Shown here: positions 52,601-60,347 of the stretch, in pieces
Numbering within the stretch: position 1 is the stretch's first letter
Layout: the number at the start of each line of letters is the position of its first letter
Source: Actinomadura cremea
GTDB taxonomy: Bacteria > Actinomycetota > Actinomycetes > Streptosporangiales > Streptosporangiaceae
NCBI RefSeq assembly: GCF_014648495.1
Contig: NZ_BMRF01000015.1
Coordinates: forward strand, 1 to 64,000
DNA length: 64,000 nucleotides
Reading direction: 5' to 3'
Position numbers and translations under genes: made by a program
The notes under the pieces: generated by a model
Databases searched by the model: none
What the model saw: the letters and a program-made list of their open reading frames with translations, nothing else
Told to the model about the DNA's origin: nothing

Positions 52601-53068
52601 CTTCACGAACAGCGGGAACCCGACCTCGTCCGCGGCCTCCAGCTCCCGGCCCTCCGCGGGCGTCGCCGACCGCAGCACCGGCAGCCCCGCCCGCCGCGCC
52701 GCGGCGACCGCCTCGATCTTGTTGCCCGCCAGGTTCAGCACCGCCGACGGCGGCCCGACGAACTTGAGCCCGTTCCGCTCGCACGCCTCCGCCAGCTCCG
52801 GGCTCTCCGACAGGAACCCGTACCCGGGGTAGACGGCGTCCGCACCGACCCGCAGCGCGGTCTCCACGATCCCGTCCACGTCCAGGTACGCCCGGACCGG
52901 ATGCCCCCGCTCCCCGATCTCGTACGCCTCGTCCGCCTTCTGCCGGTGCAGCGACAGCCGGTCCTCGTGCGCGTAGACCGCGACGCTCGCGATCCCGAGT
53001 TCGTAGGCCGCGCGGAACGCCCGGACGGCGATCTCGCCCCGGTTCGCGACGAGCAACTTCGATATCAC
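49697..53068 (-). CDS. pyc: Pyruvate carboxylase
   Basis: 1123 residues, full length. The enzyme carboxylates pyruvate to oxaloacetate using ATP and biotin. Biotin carboxylase domain (about 1-450: [38 protein letters not shown]-grasp loop, [22 protein letters not shown]), carboxyltransferase domain (about 520-800: [31 protein letters not shown]) and C-terminal biotinyl domain with the modified lysine in EAMKMEA (about 1089). GTG start with GGGAG 5 bases upstream. Anaplerotic supply in actinomycetes. A 301-base interval separates it from the divergent EspI-like gene. Confidence 0.97.
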   Translation of the reverse strand: MISKLLVANRGEIAVRAFRAAYELGIASVAVYAHEDRLSLHRQKADEAYEIGERGHPVRAYLDVDGIVETALRVGADAVYPGYGFLSESPELAEACERNGLKFVGPPSAVLNLAGNKIEAVAAARRAGLPVLRSATPAEGRELEAADEVGFPLFVKAAAGGGGRGLRRVDHREELEAAVQTARREAQSAFGNPTVFLEQAVDRPRHIEVQVLADGAGHTVHLRERDCSVQRRHQKVVEIAPAPNLDAQVAERLCRDAVAFAREIGYENAGTVEFLVDDRGRHVFIEMNPRIQVEHTVTEEVTGVDLVQSQLRIAGGESLRDLGISQEGVTVSGFAVQCRITTEDPANDFRPDTGKISAYRSPGGAGVRLDTGTAYGGAIISPHFDSLLVKLTCRGRTFADAVGRARRAVAEFRIRGVASNIPFLQALLDEPDFRAGGVTTSYIPDHPELLTARSSGDRATRLVRYLADVTVNKPHGEQPTDLDPATKLPPLSMDDPFPQGSRDRLLALGPRAFAERLRAQDALAVTDTTFRDAHQSLLATRVRTYDLVNAAPYLARMTPQLLSVEAWGGATYDVALRFLGESPWDRLAAIREAAPNLCIQMLLRGRNTVGYTPYPDSVARAFVKEAASTGVDIFRVFDALNDVERMRPAIDAALQTHALVEGTLCYTGDLSSPDERLYTLDYYLRLAEELVEAGVHILCVKDMAGLLRAPAARTLVAALRERFDLPVHLHTHDTAGGQLGTYVAAIEAGVDAVDGAAAPLSGTTSQPPLQAIVAATDFTGRATGLDLDALTVMEPYWEAVRRLYAPFEMGLPAPTGRVYRHEIPGGQLSNLRQQAVALGLGDRFEEIERFYEAADRILGRLVKVTPSSKVVGDLALHLVAAGADPDDFFENPDRYDIPDSVIGFLNGELGDPPGGWPEPFRTKALAGRQYTPARAELGRDEEKSLAGAQVRDTLDRLLFPGPAKEYREARAAYGDLSVLPTGAFLYGLRTGHEVAFDLEPGVRVLAGLEAVGEIDEAGVRQVICSVNGQLRTLSVRDKSVVSDAPPVERADPGEPGHVAAPFDGAVTLRAAKGDEVAAGDVVATIEAMKMEAAITAPVAGTVARLAVSAAAPVEAGDLLLVIT

Positions 53069-53369
53069 GTGTTCTCCCAGGAGTCGCCGGCACGTCCGCC
53101 CGCACCCGACGGCCTCCTGGGCTCCACGCTGAGCCGCGACGCGCGCCTGGCCAACCCGGCGGGCGAACCGAATCTCCTGCTATCTACCCTCGTGAACGGA
53201 ATAGACGGCCGTTCATCACCGACGAACAAGCCGATAGATGATCGATCGCAGAAAAACCGCAGACCTTTCCCGAAGGGTCGGCGACCCCTGACTCGTCCTG
53301 ACCCTCCCGGTCGGTCACGCGATCTACACTCGGTTCCGACCCCCACAGGCGCGCCGTGAAAGGGCCTCG
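53069..53369. other. Divergent promoter interval, pyc / EspI-like gene
   Basis: Contains no gene. Its centre (about 53170-53280) is AT-richer than the flanks and carries the inverted repeat listed next. TAGATA on the minus strand near 53181 could be the -10 element of pyc. A GTG at 53370 starts the ESX side. Confidence 0.6.
53193..53215. promoter_or_regulatory. 23-bp inverted repeat, candidate operator
   Basis: TGAACGG (53193-53199) and CCGTTCA (53209-53215) are perfect inverted arms with a nine-base spacer, of a size bound by dimeric TetR/GntR-type regulators. Either pyc or the ESX gene could be the target. Confidence 0.45.
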
Positions 53370-55265
53370 GTGACCGATCGCGACTGGCAGCGCACCGTCC
53401 TGCACGACCTCGGCGCGCCCGGCACCGCACTCGTCCCCCCGACCCCCGCCCCGCGTCCACAGGCGACGCCCCGCCCGTCCCCGGCCTCCTCGGCCGATCC
53501 GATACCGGCACCTTCGCGCGACCAGATCTCAGTGCCCGCTTCCCCGCCCACCCGACACTCGGCCGAGGCCCCCGCCACGACGATCAACGAGCCGGCTGCG
53601 TCCGGCCCCGTGCACGCGGCGCCAGAAGCCGCATCACCTTCATCGGCCCCCGGACCACGCCCTTGCACCTTCCCTCTTCCGTCCAGCTCAGGCGCGCCCT
53701 CGCCGGGCCCGCACCAGGCCGCTGCCGCGCCGACATCCCCAGCGGAGGCGTCCCGCTCCCCCGGCGAGACATCAGCCATCCACCCACCGGCGCCGCCCGC
53801 CGTCCCCACGCCCCCAAGGACGGGCGCGCGACGGGACGTCCCGTTCGCAACGCCCCGTCCTTCTGGCTCGTCGCCCGCACGACAGGGGAATCCGTGGAGC
53901 GTGGATCCGCGCGGCCCGGTACGCACAGCGTCTGCGTCCCCCCAAGCGGCCAACGCTTCTCCCGTGTCTCCGCCTAGCGACGCGGCGCCGTCGGGCACCA
54001 CAGCGAACGCGCCAGAGACAATCGCTCCGGACATGCCACGCACACCGCCGCCGAACCGCGCCGCGGAGGCCCCACCGGCTCGCCGAACCACACCGTCGTC
54101 CACGGCCCGCGCGCCACGGTCGGCGCAACCGGTCCCGACGACCGTTCCGGAACCCGCACGACCGCTCGCCCGGCCAACTCCGAACGGACGACCGTCAGGC
54201 GGCTCGCAGGACGGGCACGAGCCGCCGACCGTCTCCGTCTCCGTCTCCCCTACGGGCGTAGCTCCGTACGAGGCCGCGAACGCGCAGCGCCCAGGTCCAC
54301 CCGTAGGACGTCTGCCCCGCCAAGCGCCCCCCGCCCTCATGACACCGGACGGCCGACGGGAGACGAAGGCGGCGCCGTCCGGAGATGCGGACGTGTCAGG
54401 ACGGCGAGCGCCCCACGGGGATCGGGCGGCGCGGCGGCTGGGACGAACCGTGCGCAGAGCGGTCGGCGCCGCGGCGACCGGACGCGCCCGCGAGGCGTCG
54501 CGCGTCGCCGCGCACCTCGGGATCCCGGTCCCGTCATGCCGCCGGCTCGTCGTGACGAGCGTCCGGGGCGGCGCCGGGCAATCGACCGTCGCCGCGCTCC
54601 TCGCCGGGATCATCCATCGACACCGCGACGACCGGGTGGTCGCGATCGACGCCGACTCGACGCACGGGTCACTGCCCCGGCGCCTAGGCGTCGCGGGGCG
54701 CGGCTCGATCCGACACCTGGCCGCAGCCCGCCCGGGTTCGTGGAACGAACTGTCCGGCCACCTCGCGCGGACGTCCGACGGCCTGTTCGTCGTCCCCGCG
54801 AGCCATGGCGACGCCTCATCGGGCCTGGAGCCCGAAACGTTTCAGCGCGGGGCGGGACGGCTCAGCCGCTACTTTTCCGCCGCGATCATCGACTCCGGCG
54901 GGGGACTCGACACGAACCTGCATCGCGGCATCCTCACAGGCGCGCACGCACAGGTATTCGTCGCGCCCTCCACCGTCGACGGTGCGCTCAGCGCGCGCGC
55001 CGCCCTGCAGTGGTTCGGCGAAAACGGCTTCGGTCATCTTCTGCCCCGCACGGTCGTCGCCCTGGTGGCCCACAGGTCCAAAACCGACCTGGGCAAGGCC
55101 ATGGAGACGCTCAGCGGATGCGGCGTCCCGGTGGCGCACGTCCCGTTCGACCGCCATCTCGCGGCGGACGGCACCTTGGACCTCGACCGCGTCGGCGCAC
55201 CCGCGCACGCGGCGATCATGGAGATCGCCTGTGCGTCCTTCTCCCGCTCCCTGGACGCCACATGA
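53370..55265 (+). CDS. EspI-like ESX protein: Pro-rich N-terminus and MinD/ParA-type ATPase domain
   Basis: 631 residues from GTG. Residues about 20-365 are disordered, rich in Pro, Ala, Ser and Thr. Residues about 385-631 form a MinD/SIMIBI-type domain: RLVVTSVRGGAGQSTVAALLAGIIHRH (P-loop), VVAIDADSTHGSLPRRLGV (switch I) and AAIIDSGGGLDTNLHRG (Walker B). In ESX loci this layout is EspI, linked to control of secretion by ATP level. The P-loop reads GGAGQST: residue 404 is Gln (CAA, 54579-54581) where ATPases have Lys, so ATP hydrolysis is doubtful. It overlaps the next gene by ATGA. Confidence 0.82.
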   Translation: MTDRDWQRTVLHDLGAPGTALVPPTPAPRPQATPRPSPASSADPIPAPSRDQISVPASPPTRHSAEAPATTINEPAASGPVHAAPEAASPSSAPGPRPCTFPLPSSSGAPSPGPHQAAAAPTSPAEASRSPGETSAIHPPAPPAVPTPPRTGARRDVPFATPRPSGSSPARQGNPWSVDPRGPVRTASASPQAANASPVSPPSDAAPSGTTANAPETIAPDMPRTPPPNRAAEAPPARRTTPSSTARAPRSAQPVPTTVPEPARPLARPTPNGRPSGGSQDGHEPPTVSVSVSPTGVAPYEAANAQRPGPPVGRLPRQAPPALMTPDGRRETKAAPSGDADVSGRRAPHGDRAARRLGRTVRRAVGAAATGRAREASRVAAHLGIPVPSCRRLVVTSVRGGAGQSTVAALLAGIIHRHRDDRVVAIDADSTHGSLPRRLGVAGRGSIRHLAAARPGSWNELSGHLARTSDGLFVVPASHGDASSGLEPETFQRGAGRLSRYFSAAIIDSGGGLDTNLHRGILTGAHAQVFVAPSTVDGALSARAALQWFGENGFGHLLPRTVVALVAHRSKTDLGKAMETLSGCGVPVAHVPFDRHLAADGTLDLDRVGAPAHAAIMEIACASFSRSLDAT

Positions 55266-55567
55266 GCCGCGAGATCATCGTCCTCTCGCCGCACAGGCCC
55301 GACATCGGTTCCGTCCGAGCGCCCGGTCTGAGCATCAGGAACACCTACGTATTCGATGTCCACGATCAGTTGCTCGTCCGCATCGGGGTCCCCGTCCTGG
55401 TGTCCGTCTCCGGCGAGGCGGAACGGCTTCTAGGCGTTTCGATCAGCGAACCCACCTGGTGGGTCGAGCTTCACGCCGCCGCCTCACTCCAAGCAGAGCA
55501 AGCCGCACGTCACTGCGCGAATGGACTCGCGGCCCAGCACAACGGAACGATCTGGAGCGCCCGGTGA
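55262..55567 (+). CDS. Small ESX-associated protein, unknown
   Basis: 101 residues. No domain recognised. Mixed alpha/beta composition with VIVLSPHRPDIGSVR near the N-terminus, a central VRIGVPVLVSVSGEAERLLGV, and a Trp-rich TWWVELHAAASLQAEQAARHC helix. Between the EspI-like and DUF6177 genes, coupled to both by four-base overlaps (ATGA and GTGA), so it probably acts with them. Confidence 0.7.
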   Translation: MSREIIVLSPHRPDIGSVRAPGLSIRNTYVFDVHDQLLVRIGVPVLVSVSGEAERLLGVSISEPTWWVELHAAASLQAEQAARHCANGLAAQHNGTIWSAR

Positions 55568-56565
55568 TCCAGACAGCAGGCGGCGCCGACGTCCTCACGG
55601 AGAAGGCGATGATCGTCCTGCACGACCGTCCACTCGTCCCCTTGAGCGCGGCCATCTTCGAGCACCTCGCAGAGTGTGCGGACACAGGCCGCACGCTACA
55701 ACTCGTCACCCCGCCCGACGCCCGGATCACGATCCCGCTGCGCACGTCCAGGGCCCAGTGGATCGTGCATGACGACGGCTACTACGAGGGCCTGACCGGA
55801 CGCCCGATGCGTTGGGACCGCGACATGTTCGTCCCACTGCCCGGCGCCCGCGACTACGCCCCCGCCTACACCACACCGCTCGCGCTGCCGATCTGCCCGC
55901 AGCTCGTCCTCACCCTGCAGGCGACCCACTCCCCCGGCGCCCCCCTCGGCGAGCACGTCCACCACCTCATGCGGCTGTTCACCGGACGTCCGCCCGCAGG
56001 CTGGGGCACGACCGAACCGCTGCAACACCCGTGGGACGCCACGGACCTGACGGCCCACGTCCACACCACCGCCAACACCCGTCTCATTGCGGTGGCCTCC
56101 GGCGACCGTCCCGCCATCGCGACACTGAACTTCGCACTGTCGGACGACCCGTCCTCGGCCGTCGCCGAGACGACTACGCTCACGATCGGCTTCGGCCCGA
56201 ACGAAACCGTGCCCGTCGACGACGTCCCGGCCCTCATCGACGACCTCGCGGCCGAAGTGGTCCCGACATCCGTTTTGGCCCGCATCGATCCCGGTCGTCC
56301 GGACCTCACCGTCGAACCTCGCTGGGCCGGCCGGTCGTGCCCCATCGGCCTGGCCGCCCGCGGAACCTTCACCGGCCCACCTGGCTTCGCCCGCCGCCCT
56401 TTGGGCCCCCTCACCTGGTTCCCCCTAGGCGAGGGCCGCTCCCCCGACTACTGGCACCGCCACCAAGCCCTCATAGCCTTCCTCCGCTCAAGGCCATCAG
56501 CCCCCACGCGGAACGTTAATAAATCCAGCGACCTGTCTAAGGCTGATATCCGGGAGAGTCGTTGA
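55564..56565 (+). CDS. DUF6177-family ESX-associated protein
   Basis: 333 residues from GTG overlapping the upstream stop. The DUF6177 type is found in ESX loci of Streptomyces and relatives. Blocks: DRPLVPLSAAIFEHLAECADTGRTLQLVTPPDARITIPLR, HLMRLFTGRPPAGWGTTEPLQHPWDATDLT and DLTVEPRWAGRSCPIGLAARG ... WFPLGEGRSPDYWHRHQALIAFLRS. Function unknown. The last about 20 residues (from PTRNVNKSSDL) differ in composition and are encoded by AT-rich DNA; they appear to be read-through into the neighbouring acquired segment, and the stop lies inside the convergent lipoprotein gene (29-base overlap). Confidence 0.78.
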   Translation: MIQTAGGADVLTEKAMIVLHDRPLVPLSAAIFEHLAECADTGRTLQLVTPPDARITIPLRTSRAQWIVHDDGYYEGLTGRPMRWDRDMFVPLPGARDYAPAYTTPLALPICPQLVLTLQATHSPGAPLGEHVHHLMRLFTGRPPAGWGTTEPLQHPWDATDLTAHVHTTANTRLIAVASGDRPAIATLNFALSDDPSSAVAETTTLTIGFGPNETVPVDDVPALIDDLAAEVVPTSVLARIDPGRPDLTVEPRWAGRSCPIGLAARGTFTGPPGFARRPLGPLTWFPLGEGRSPDYWHRHQALIAFLRSRPSAPTRNVNKSSDLSKADIRESR

Positions 56566-57145
56566 ACGCATGAAGCTGATCTATTACATGCTTCACGATG
56601 ACCAACCCATTGGAACGCAAGTCTCCACCACTAAGCGTTTCCCCTGGATCTGGATTTCGACTATACGCCAGGACGAAATTAACATTCTTTTCCCTGACTA
56701 CGAACCGCAAGGGTTCCACCTCATTCAGAGGGCCAGCGGCCGCCCCTCCCCCCTCAACAAAAGCATCACTACCGTACCCGTCTAGGTTTTCACAGGGAGA
56801 ATCGTCACAATACGATCGACGGTGAAACGAAAACGCCTTCTCAGCTTCCGAAATACCTCCATTGGCCAATGCAAAAAGGCGCATACTGAGGGAAAGGCTG
56901 TGCCCCGACTCCCCATGGTTCCACTCACATACCGATTGGACGTCGCCAGGTACGACCTCGGCTGGAGTCGACAACTTCGGCGACGCTGTCGACGCCACGT
57001 ACTGTCGCAAGATTTCAGCGCTCACCAATGTGCACGAGTCCGGCAAGCTGCGATGGCCCTCAGCATCGTCTCCATCTGCCCCAAAAGAACAACCCGCAGC
57101 GAGACAGAGCACCACAGCCGAACTCAACAGTCTTCGCGGTTTCAT
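56537..57145 (-). CDS. Lipoprotein (DUF3558-like)
   Basis: 202 residues. Lipoprotein signal with basic start (MKPRRLL) and lipobox LAAGC, Cys19 being the lipidated residue. The mature part has paired cysteines (SCTLVSAE ... SVCEWNH, YCDDSPC) and the overall DUF3558-like layout of a substrate-binding-type outer-leaflet protein; role unknown. ATG 57145 overlaps the stop of the WXG-like gene as ATGA, which decides the start against an ATG at 57157. Low GC, like the other genes of this segment. Confidence 0.75.
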   Translation of the reverse strand: MKPRRLLSSAVVLCLAAGCSFGADGDDAEGHRSLPDSCTLVSAEILRQYVASTASPKLSTPAEVVPGDVQSVCEWNHGESGHSLSLSMRLFALANGGISEAEKAFSFHRRSYCDDSPCENLDGYGSDAFVEGGGAAAGPLNEVEPLRFVVREKNVNFVLAYSRNPDPGETLSGGDLRSNGLVIVKHVIDQLHAFNDSPGYQP

Positions 57146-57831
57146 TTGGCAGACCATGCTCCCAACTCAAGGATACCTTTTACTGGTCCTGGCGGCGGAC
57201 TAACGTCCTTTACTTCCCGCATGAATTCACTGACTGCGGACGCATAGGCGGAAACCGTATCAATCGTTGCTCTGTAGAGGTCCGTTATGTCGCCTACAAA
57301 TCTTTCCAAAAGATCCACAAAATGTCCCATCACTAGACTCATCGAGACGCCTCCCGTGGGACCGGCCGCAGCCACGCCCGCGATACTCTTCCAGTCGGTA
57401 ATGGCTCCAGAGAAGTTGATAAGGTTTTGAGCACACTCGGACAGGAAGGTGACAGCCTCTTTGTAGGCATCCAGAATCGCCGAGTACATATCACTGGTCG
57501 CCTTGGCCATATTCTGCAGACCGTTAACATTTCCTGTGATGATCTTCTTCACATCGCGTGCGTACGTTTCAAAGTTCGCCGCAGCACCACCTTGCCAGCT
57601 TGTCGTCACTTGGCTGTGGGTTTGAGATATGGCGTTGAATGAGGAACTCATGTTACCAATACAATCCTCCCAGGTTCGTATAGCACGTTGGACATTTCCT
57701 GGATTGCCAAGCATATTCCGCACCAATTCCAGCGCCTCTCGCGCTGGCGCATAAAGCGTTAAATCGGCGAATTTCTCTATAATGTTGGCGTCATCTTCCG
57801 GAAAAGGGACCGGCTGAGCTGATGTTGTCAT
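57142..57831 (-). CDS. WXG100-like ESX substrate candidate
   Basis: 229 residues. The central helical hairpin has the WXG motif in TTSWQGGAAANFETYARDVKKI (about 77-98). A second hydrophobic helical part (about 130-195) includes AGVAAAGPTGGVSMSLVMGHFVDLL. A Pro-rich end (SPPPGPVKG) follows. It is longer than ordinary WXG100 proteins and may be a secreted partner or a carrier lacking a toxin domain. Start and stop both overlap neighbours by four bases. About half AT, in contrast with the flanks. Confidence 0.75.
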   Translation of the reverse strand: MTTSAQPVPFPEDDANIIEKFADLTLYAPAREALELVRNMLGNPGNVQRAIRTWEDCIGNMSSSFNAISQTHSQVTTSWQGGAAANFETYARDVKKIITGNVNGLQNMAKATSDMYSAILDAYKEAVTFLSECAQNLINFSGAITDWKSIAGVAAAGPTGGVSMSLVMGHFVDLLERFVGDITDLYRATIDTVSAYASAVSEFMREVKDVSPPPGPVKGILELGAWSAK

Positions 57832-58151
57832 TTCAACGCTTTCCGAATACTCTCGATGATATTCTGCGATTCTTGATCAGCTCGACCGTAGGTTGTTGCG
57901 ACGGCATCCAGTGCTGCATGCATCAGCATAATGTTCCGCACTCCTTCGTTCACACTTTGCCAGACTGCATCAACGCCTCCATTATATCGAGCCACCGTAT
58001 TTGTTTCCTGGCCGATAATCCCTAGATCTCCGTCTGCAAGCTTGGCATCTGCCAGATTACTGGCGATCTCCTCCCAGAGTAGTGCGGCGTCGAAGATGTA
58101 GCGCGTCGCATCACGAAGGGATGCACGCTGCACACCGTATTCGTTCCCCAT
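57828..58151 (-). CDS. EspC-like ESX secretion-associated protein
   Basis: 107 residues. Helical hairpin protein with the layout of T7SS_ESX_EspC proteins: ATRYIFDAALLWEEIASNL, a central loop, then VDAVWQSVNEGVRNIMLMHAALDAVATTYGRADQESQNIIESI. Such proteins are ESX substrates or cosecreted partners. ATG 58151 is used because GGGAG lies 7 bases upstream; a TTG at 58175 is possible. Overlaps the WXG-like gene by four bases, which suggests the two proteins pair. Confidence 0.72.
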   Translation of the reverse strand: MGNEYGVQRASLRDATRYIFDAALLWEEIASNLADAKLADGDLGIIGQETNTVARYNGGVDAVWQSVNEGVRNIMLMHAALDAVATTYGRADQESQNIIESIRKALK

Positions 58152-58190
58152 ATCAAGCTCCCTGGTACGGCGCAACGCGGATTTCCCCGC

Positions 58191-58499
58191 CTACTTCTCC
58201 GATTCATGTGTGACCAGCTCTTCGCAAACTCGCTTCTCGGCGGTATTGATTGCATCTACCAGGGCCGCAGCAAAGGTGCTCGGCGAGCAGCCGTTAGTCA
58301 CTTCTTTGTTCAGTCGGATCTCCCTAAGTCGAGCGAATCGATCGACTCCTACGGAGCCATACCCGCCTACTATCTCATACTTTTGAAGCACATCATCTAT
58401 CACGCTTGTTTCCTGTAGTGTACTTTTAGTTTCCCGCTGTAGCGCTTCTATGAGGTTCCCGATCTCGCGTATGCGGCCTTCGACTTCGTCGCCGAGCAT
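58191..58499 (-). CDS. YbaB/EbfC-like protein, short
   Basis: 102 residues. An N-terminal coiled helix (RIREIGNLIEALQRET) is followed by a strand pattern GGYGSVGVDRFARLREIRLNKEV and a C-terminal helix SPSTFAAALVDAINTAEKRVCEEL, the YbaB nucleoid-associated fold. The role in ESX loci is unknown. The start shares its A with the stop of the next upstream gene (TAATG), so translation is coupled. Confidence 0.62.
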   Translation of the reverse strand: MLGDEVEGRIREIGNLIEALQRETKSTLQETSVIDDVLQKYEIVGGYGSVGVDRFARLREIRLNKEVTNGCSPSTFAAALVDAINTAEKRVCEELVTHESEK

Positions 58500-59119
58500 T
58501 AACTGCCATCCCTTTCAGGGCGTGCCACATTGGCAGACTCCTTTGACTCGCCCCTGAAAACCGAAACCCATTCTTCGGTCGCCAACGAACGGGCTTCATT
58601 GATTGCACTCAATAGCAAGTCTTCTATCGTGCGGACCGGCTTCGAACGCCAGATATCGTCTGAGATTGCCATATCAAGCAACAGGCCGTTTCCGTCCACT
58701 GTCACTTTGATCCCTTTTATCGTCGAATTTGTGAACGTTCTGCCTGCTGCCATTCCAAGCGCCCTGTTAACCTTCTCTCGATAAGAGGAACGAAAAGCGC
58801 GCACGTCAGATTCCAGTTCAACGACCTTTCTGATCTGATAGTCTAATTTGTTCGGAAAAGAAAGCGAAGCACCGGATTCACCCCTGGCAAGGGTTTCAGT
58901 TCGCCCCTTCCGTATCTCCAACTCTGCGACTGTCTTGACTACCCTTTCCCGCTCCGTCGAATTGAGTACCACGCTTGCTTCCGACGGCTTATCTTCGGCT
59001 GACTTATGACGCCTTACCAGGCCAGCTTGCCGTCGATCCGCTACCTCACTCTCGTCATTGGGTGCATGCGGAGTATCGTCATTTAGAAGTTTTTTTAACC
59101 GACTCGGCCTATTGCTCAT
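58499..59119 (-). CDS. YbaB/EbfC-like protein with charged N-terminal extension
   Basis: 206 residues. The first about 75 residues are charged and probably disordered. A coiled region follows (about 90-125), then the YbaB core IKGIKVTVDGNGLLLDMAISDDIWRSKPVRTIEDLLLSAINEARSLATEEW (about 130-182). Paralogue-like neighbour of the shorter YbaB gene, so they may form a heterodimer. The ATG follows the mycP stop codon without any spacing (TAGATG). AT-rich. Confidence 0.7.
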   Translation of the reverse strand: MSNRPSRLKKLLNDDTPHAPNDESEVADRRQAGLVRRHKSAEDKPSEASVVLNSTERERVVKTVAELEIRKGRTETLARGESGASLSFPNKLDYQIRKVVELESDVRAFRSSYREKVNRALGMAAGRTFTNSTIKGIKVTVDGNGLLLDMAISDDIWRSKPVRTIEDLLLSAINEARSLATEEWVSVFRGESKESANVARPERDGS

Positions 59120-60307
59120 CTATTCGCCGCTCCGTCGGCGCCGCACCCATATACTAAATACGACCCCACCGCCAATGATACTGAATAGCATTACAACTCC
59201 GTGCCAATAATATGACTTCCGTTTACTCTCTGCCGCGCCGACGACGACCCCACTACCGTCCTCTCTAAGCAAGTGCCGCTTCTCCACTTGCGTGCCGGAA
59301 GCAGCACGACCCCACTGAGAACTGCCGAAAGGGGAATGAACAGGATTCGGTGCGTCAGAAGATACACTTGCCGTAAGGGCCAGGTAGGGAATTATCGCGC
59401 CGTAACCGGTTTTCCTATCCCAGCCCGGTGGGCCGATGTCTTTGGCTGTGGCGAGGAGTCGTTGGACAACCTCACGGGCGGACATATCGGGGTAGCGCGA
59501 GCGTATTAGGGCCACTACTCCGGAAGTGAGGGCTGTGGCCTGGCTGGTTCCGCTAACCTTCCAAGTGAAGGTCCCGTTTTTGCCAATGGACCCCACGTCG
59601 ACACCTGGGGCGGCGAGCATGACGGTATCGCCTGGCGTTGATCTGTCCCAGGGGTCGAGGTCGGCAGTGACGGCGCCCACAGTCAGCACACCCGGACAGT
59701 TCGCCGGTGCGTCGACAGTGTCGTCTCGTCGTCCGTCATTGCCGGCCCCGGCCACCACGACCACGTCACGCTTGATCGCATATGCGATCTCTTCTTGCAT
59801 CCCAGTGGGGCAATACGCCTGCGGCATAGTGAAGGACATATTGATGACTTTCGCGCCATGATCGACGGCGTACCTGATCTCCCTGTCCAACCGGCCGGAG
59901 CCACCGGACGCCCGAGCGACCGGAAGAACCTTGGCCTGAGGCGCGATGCCCACCATTCTGGTGCCCAGTCCCTGGCCGACGATCAACGCAGCCATAGCAG
60001 TGCCATGCCCGCCCAGCTTCGTATCCAAATCGGTTTTCCCGTCGCGACTCTTGGTCGTACCGATTCCTGTACCGGGAAGCACCGCTCCTCGAAGGTCCGG
60101 TAGCCGGGCCTCGACCCCGGTGTCAAGGAGGCCCACGATGACACCTTCGCCTCGAGTCAGCGGCCAGACCTTCTCCTCGATCTCCCATGCGCTGAACCAC
60201 CACTCATCTGGCCGTGGTTGCGGCAGCGCGAAAGCGGACGGCGTGCTCATCGCCATGGTGAATAGAGTGCTGGTCACCATGGCAAGTACGCGCTTGATAG
60301 TTCTCAT
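59120..60307 (-). CDS. mycP: Mycosin, type VII secretion-associated serine protease
   Basis: 395 residues. Signal peptide (about 1-27), then a subtilase domain with catalytic Asp62 (GLLDTGVE), His101 (GGHGTAMA), oxyanion Asn190 (AGAGNDG) and Ser255 (SGTSQATA). A disordered segment and a C-terminal membrane helix (about 368-386) with basic stop RRRR complete the mycosin layout. MycP is an essential ESX component that stabilises the membrane complex and can cleave substrates. No ribosome binding site is evident. GC is intermediate between the ESX core and the AT-rich genes that follow it. Confidence 0.95.
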   Translation of the reverse strand: MRTIKRVLAMVTSTLFTMAMSTPSAFALPQPRPDEWWFSAWEIEEKVWPLTRGEGVIVGLLDTGVEARLPDLRGAVLPGTGIGTTKSRDGKTDLDTKLGGHGTAMAALIVGQGLGTRMVGIAPQAKVLPVARASGGSGRLDREIRYAVDHGAKVINMSFTMPQAYCPTGMQEEIAYAIKRDVVVVAGAGNDGRRDDTVDAPANCPGVLTVGAVTADLDPWDRSTPGDTVMLAAPGVDVGSIGKNGTFTWKVSGTSQATALTSGVVALIRSRYPDMSAREVVQRLLATAKDIGPPGWDRKTGYGAIIPYLALTASVSSDAPNPVHSPFGSSQWGRAASGTQVEKRHLLREDGSGVVVGAAESKRKSYYWHGVVMLFSIIGGGVVFSIWVRRRRSGE

Positions 60308-60347
60308 GAGCGTGATTTAGCAGCTGTCAGAGCTTCACCAGCTCGGA

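Noticed and set aside
49406-53359. 1317-codon plus-strand frame opposite pyc and the sigma gene
   Set aside because: Antisense of two clear genes; no ribosome binding site or domain.
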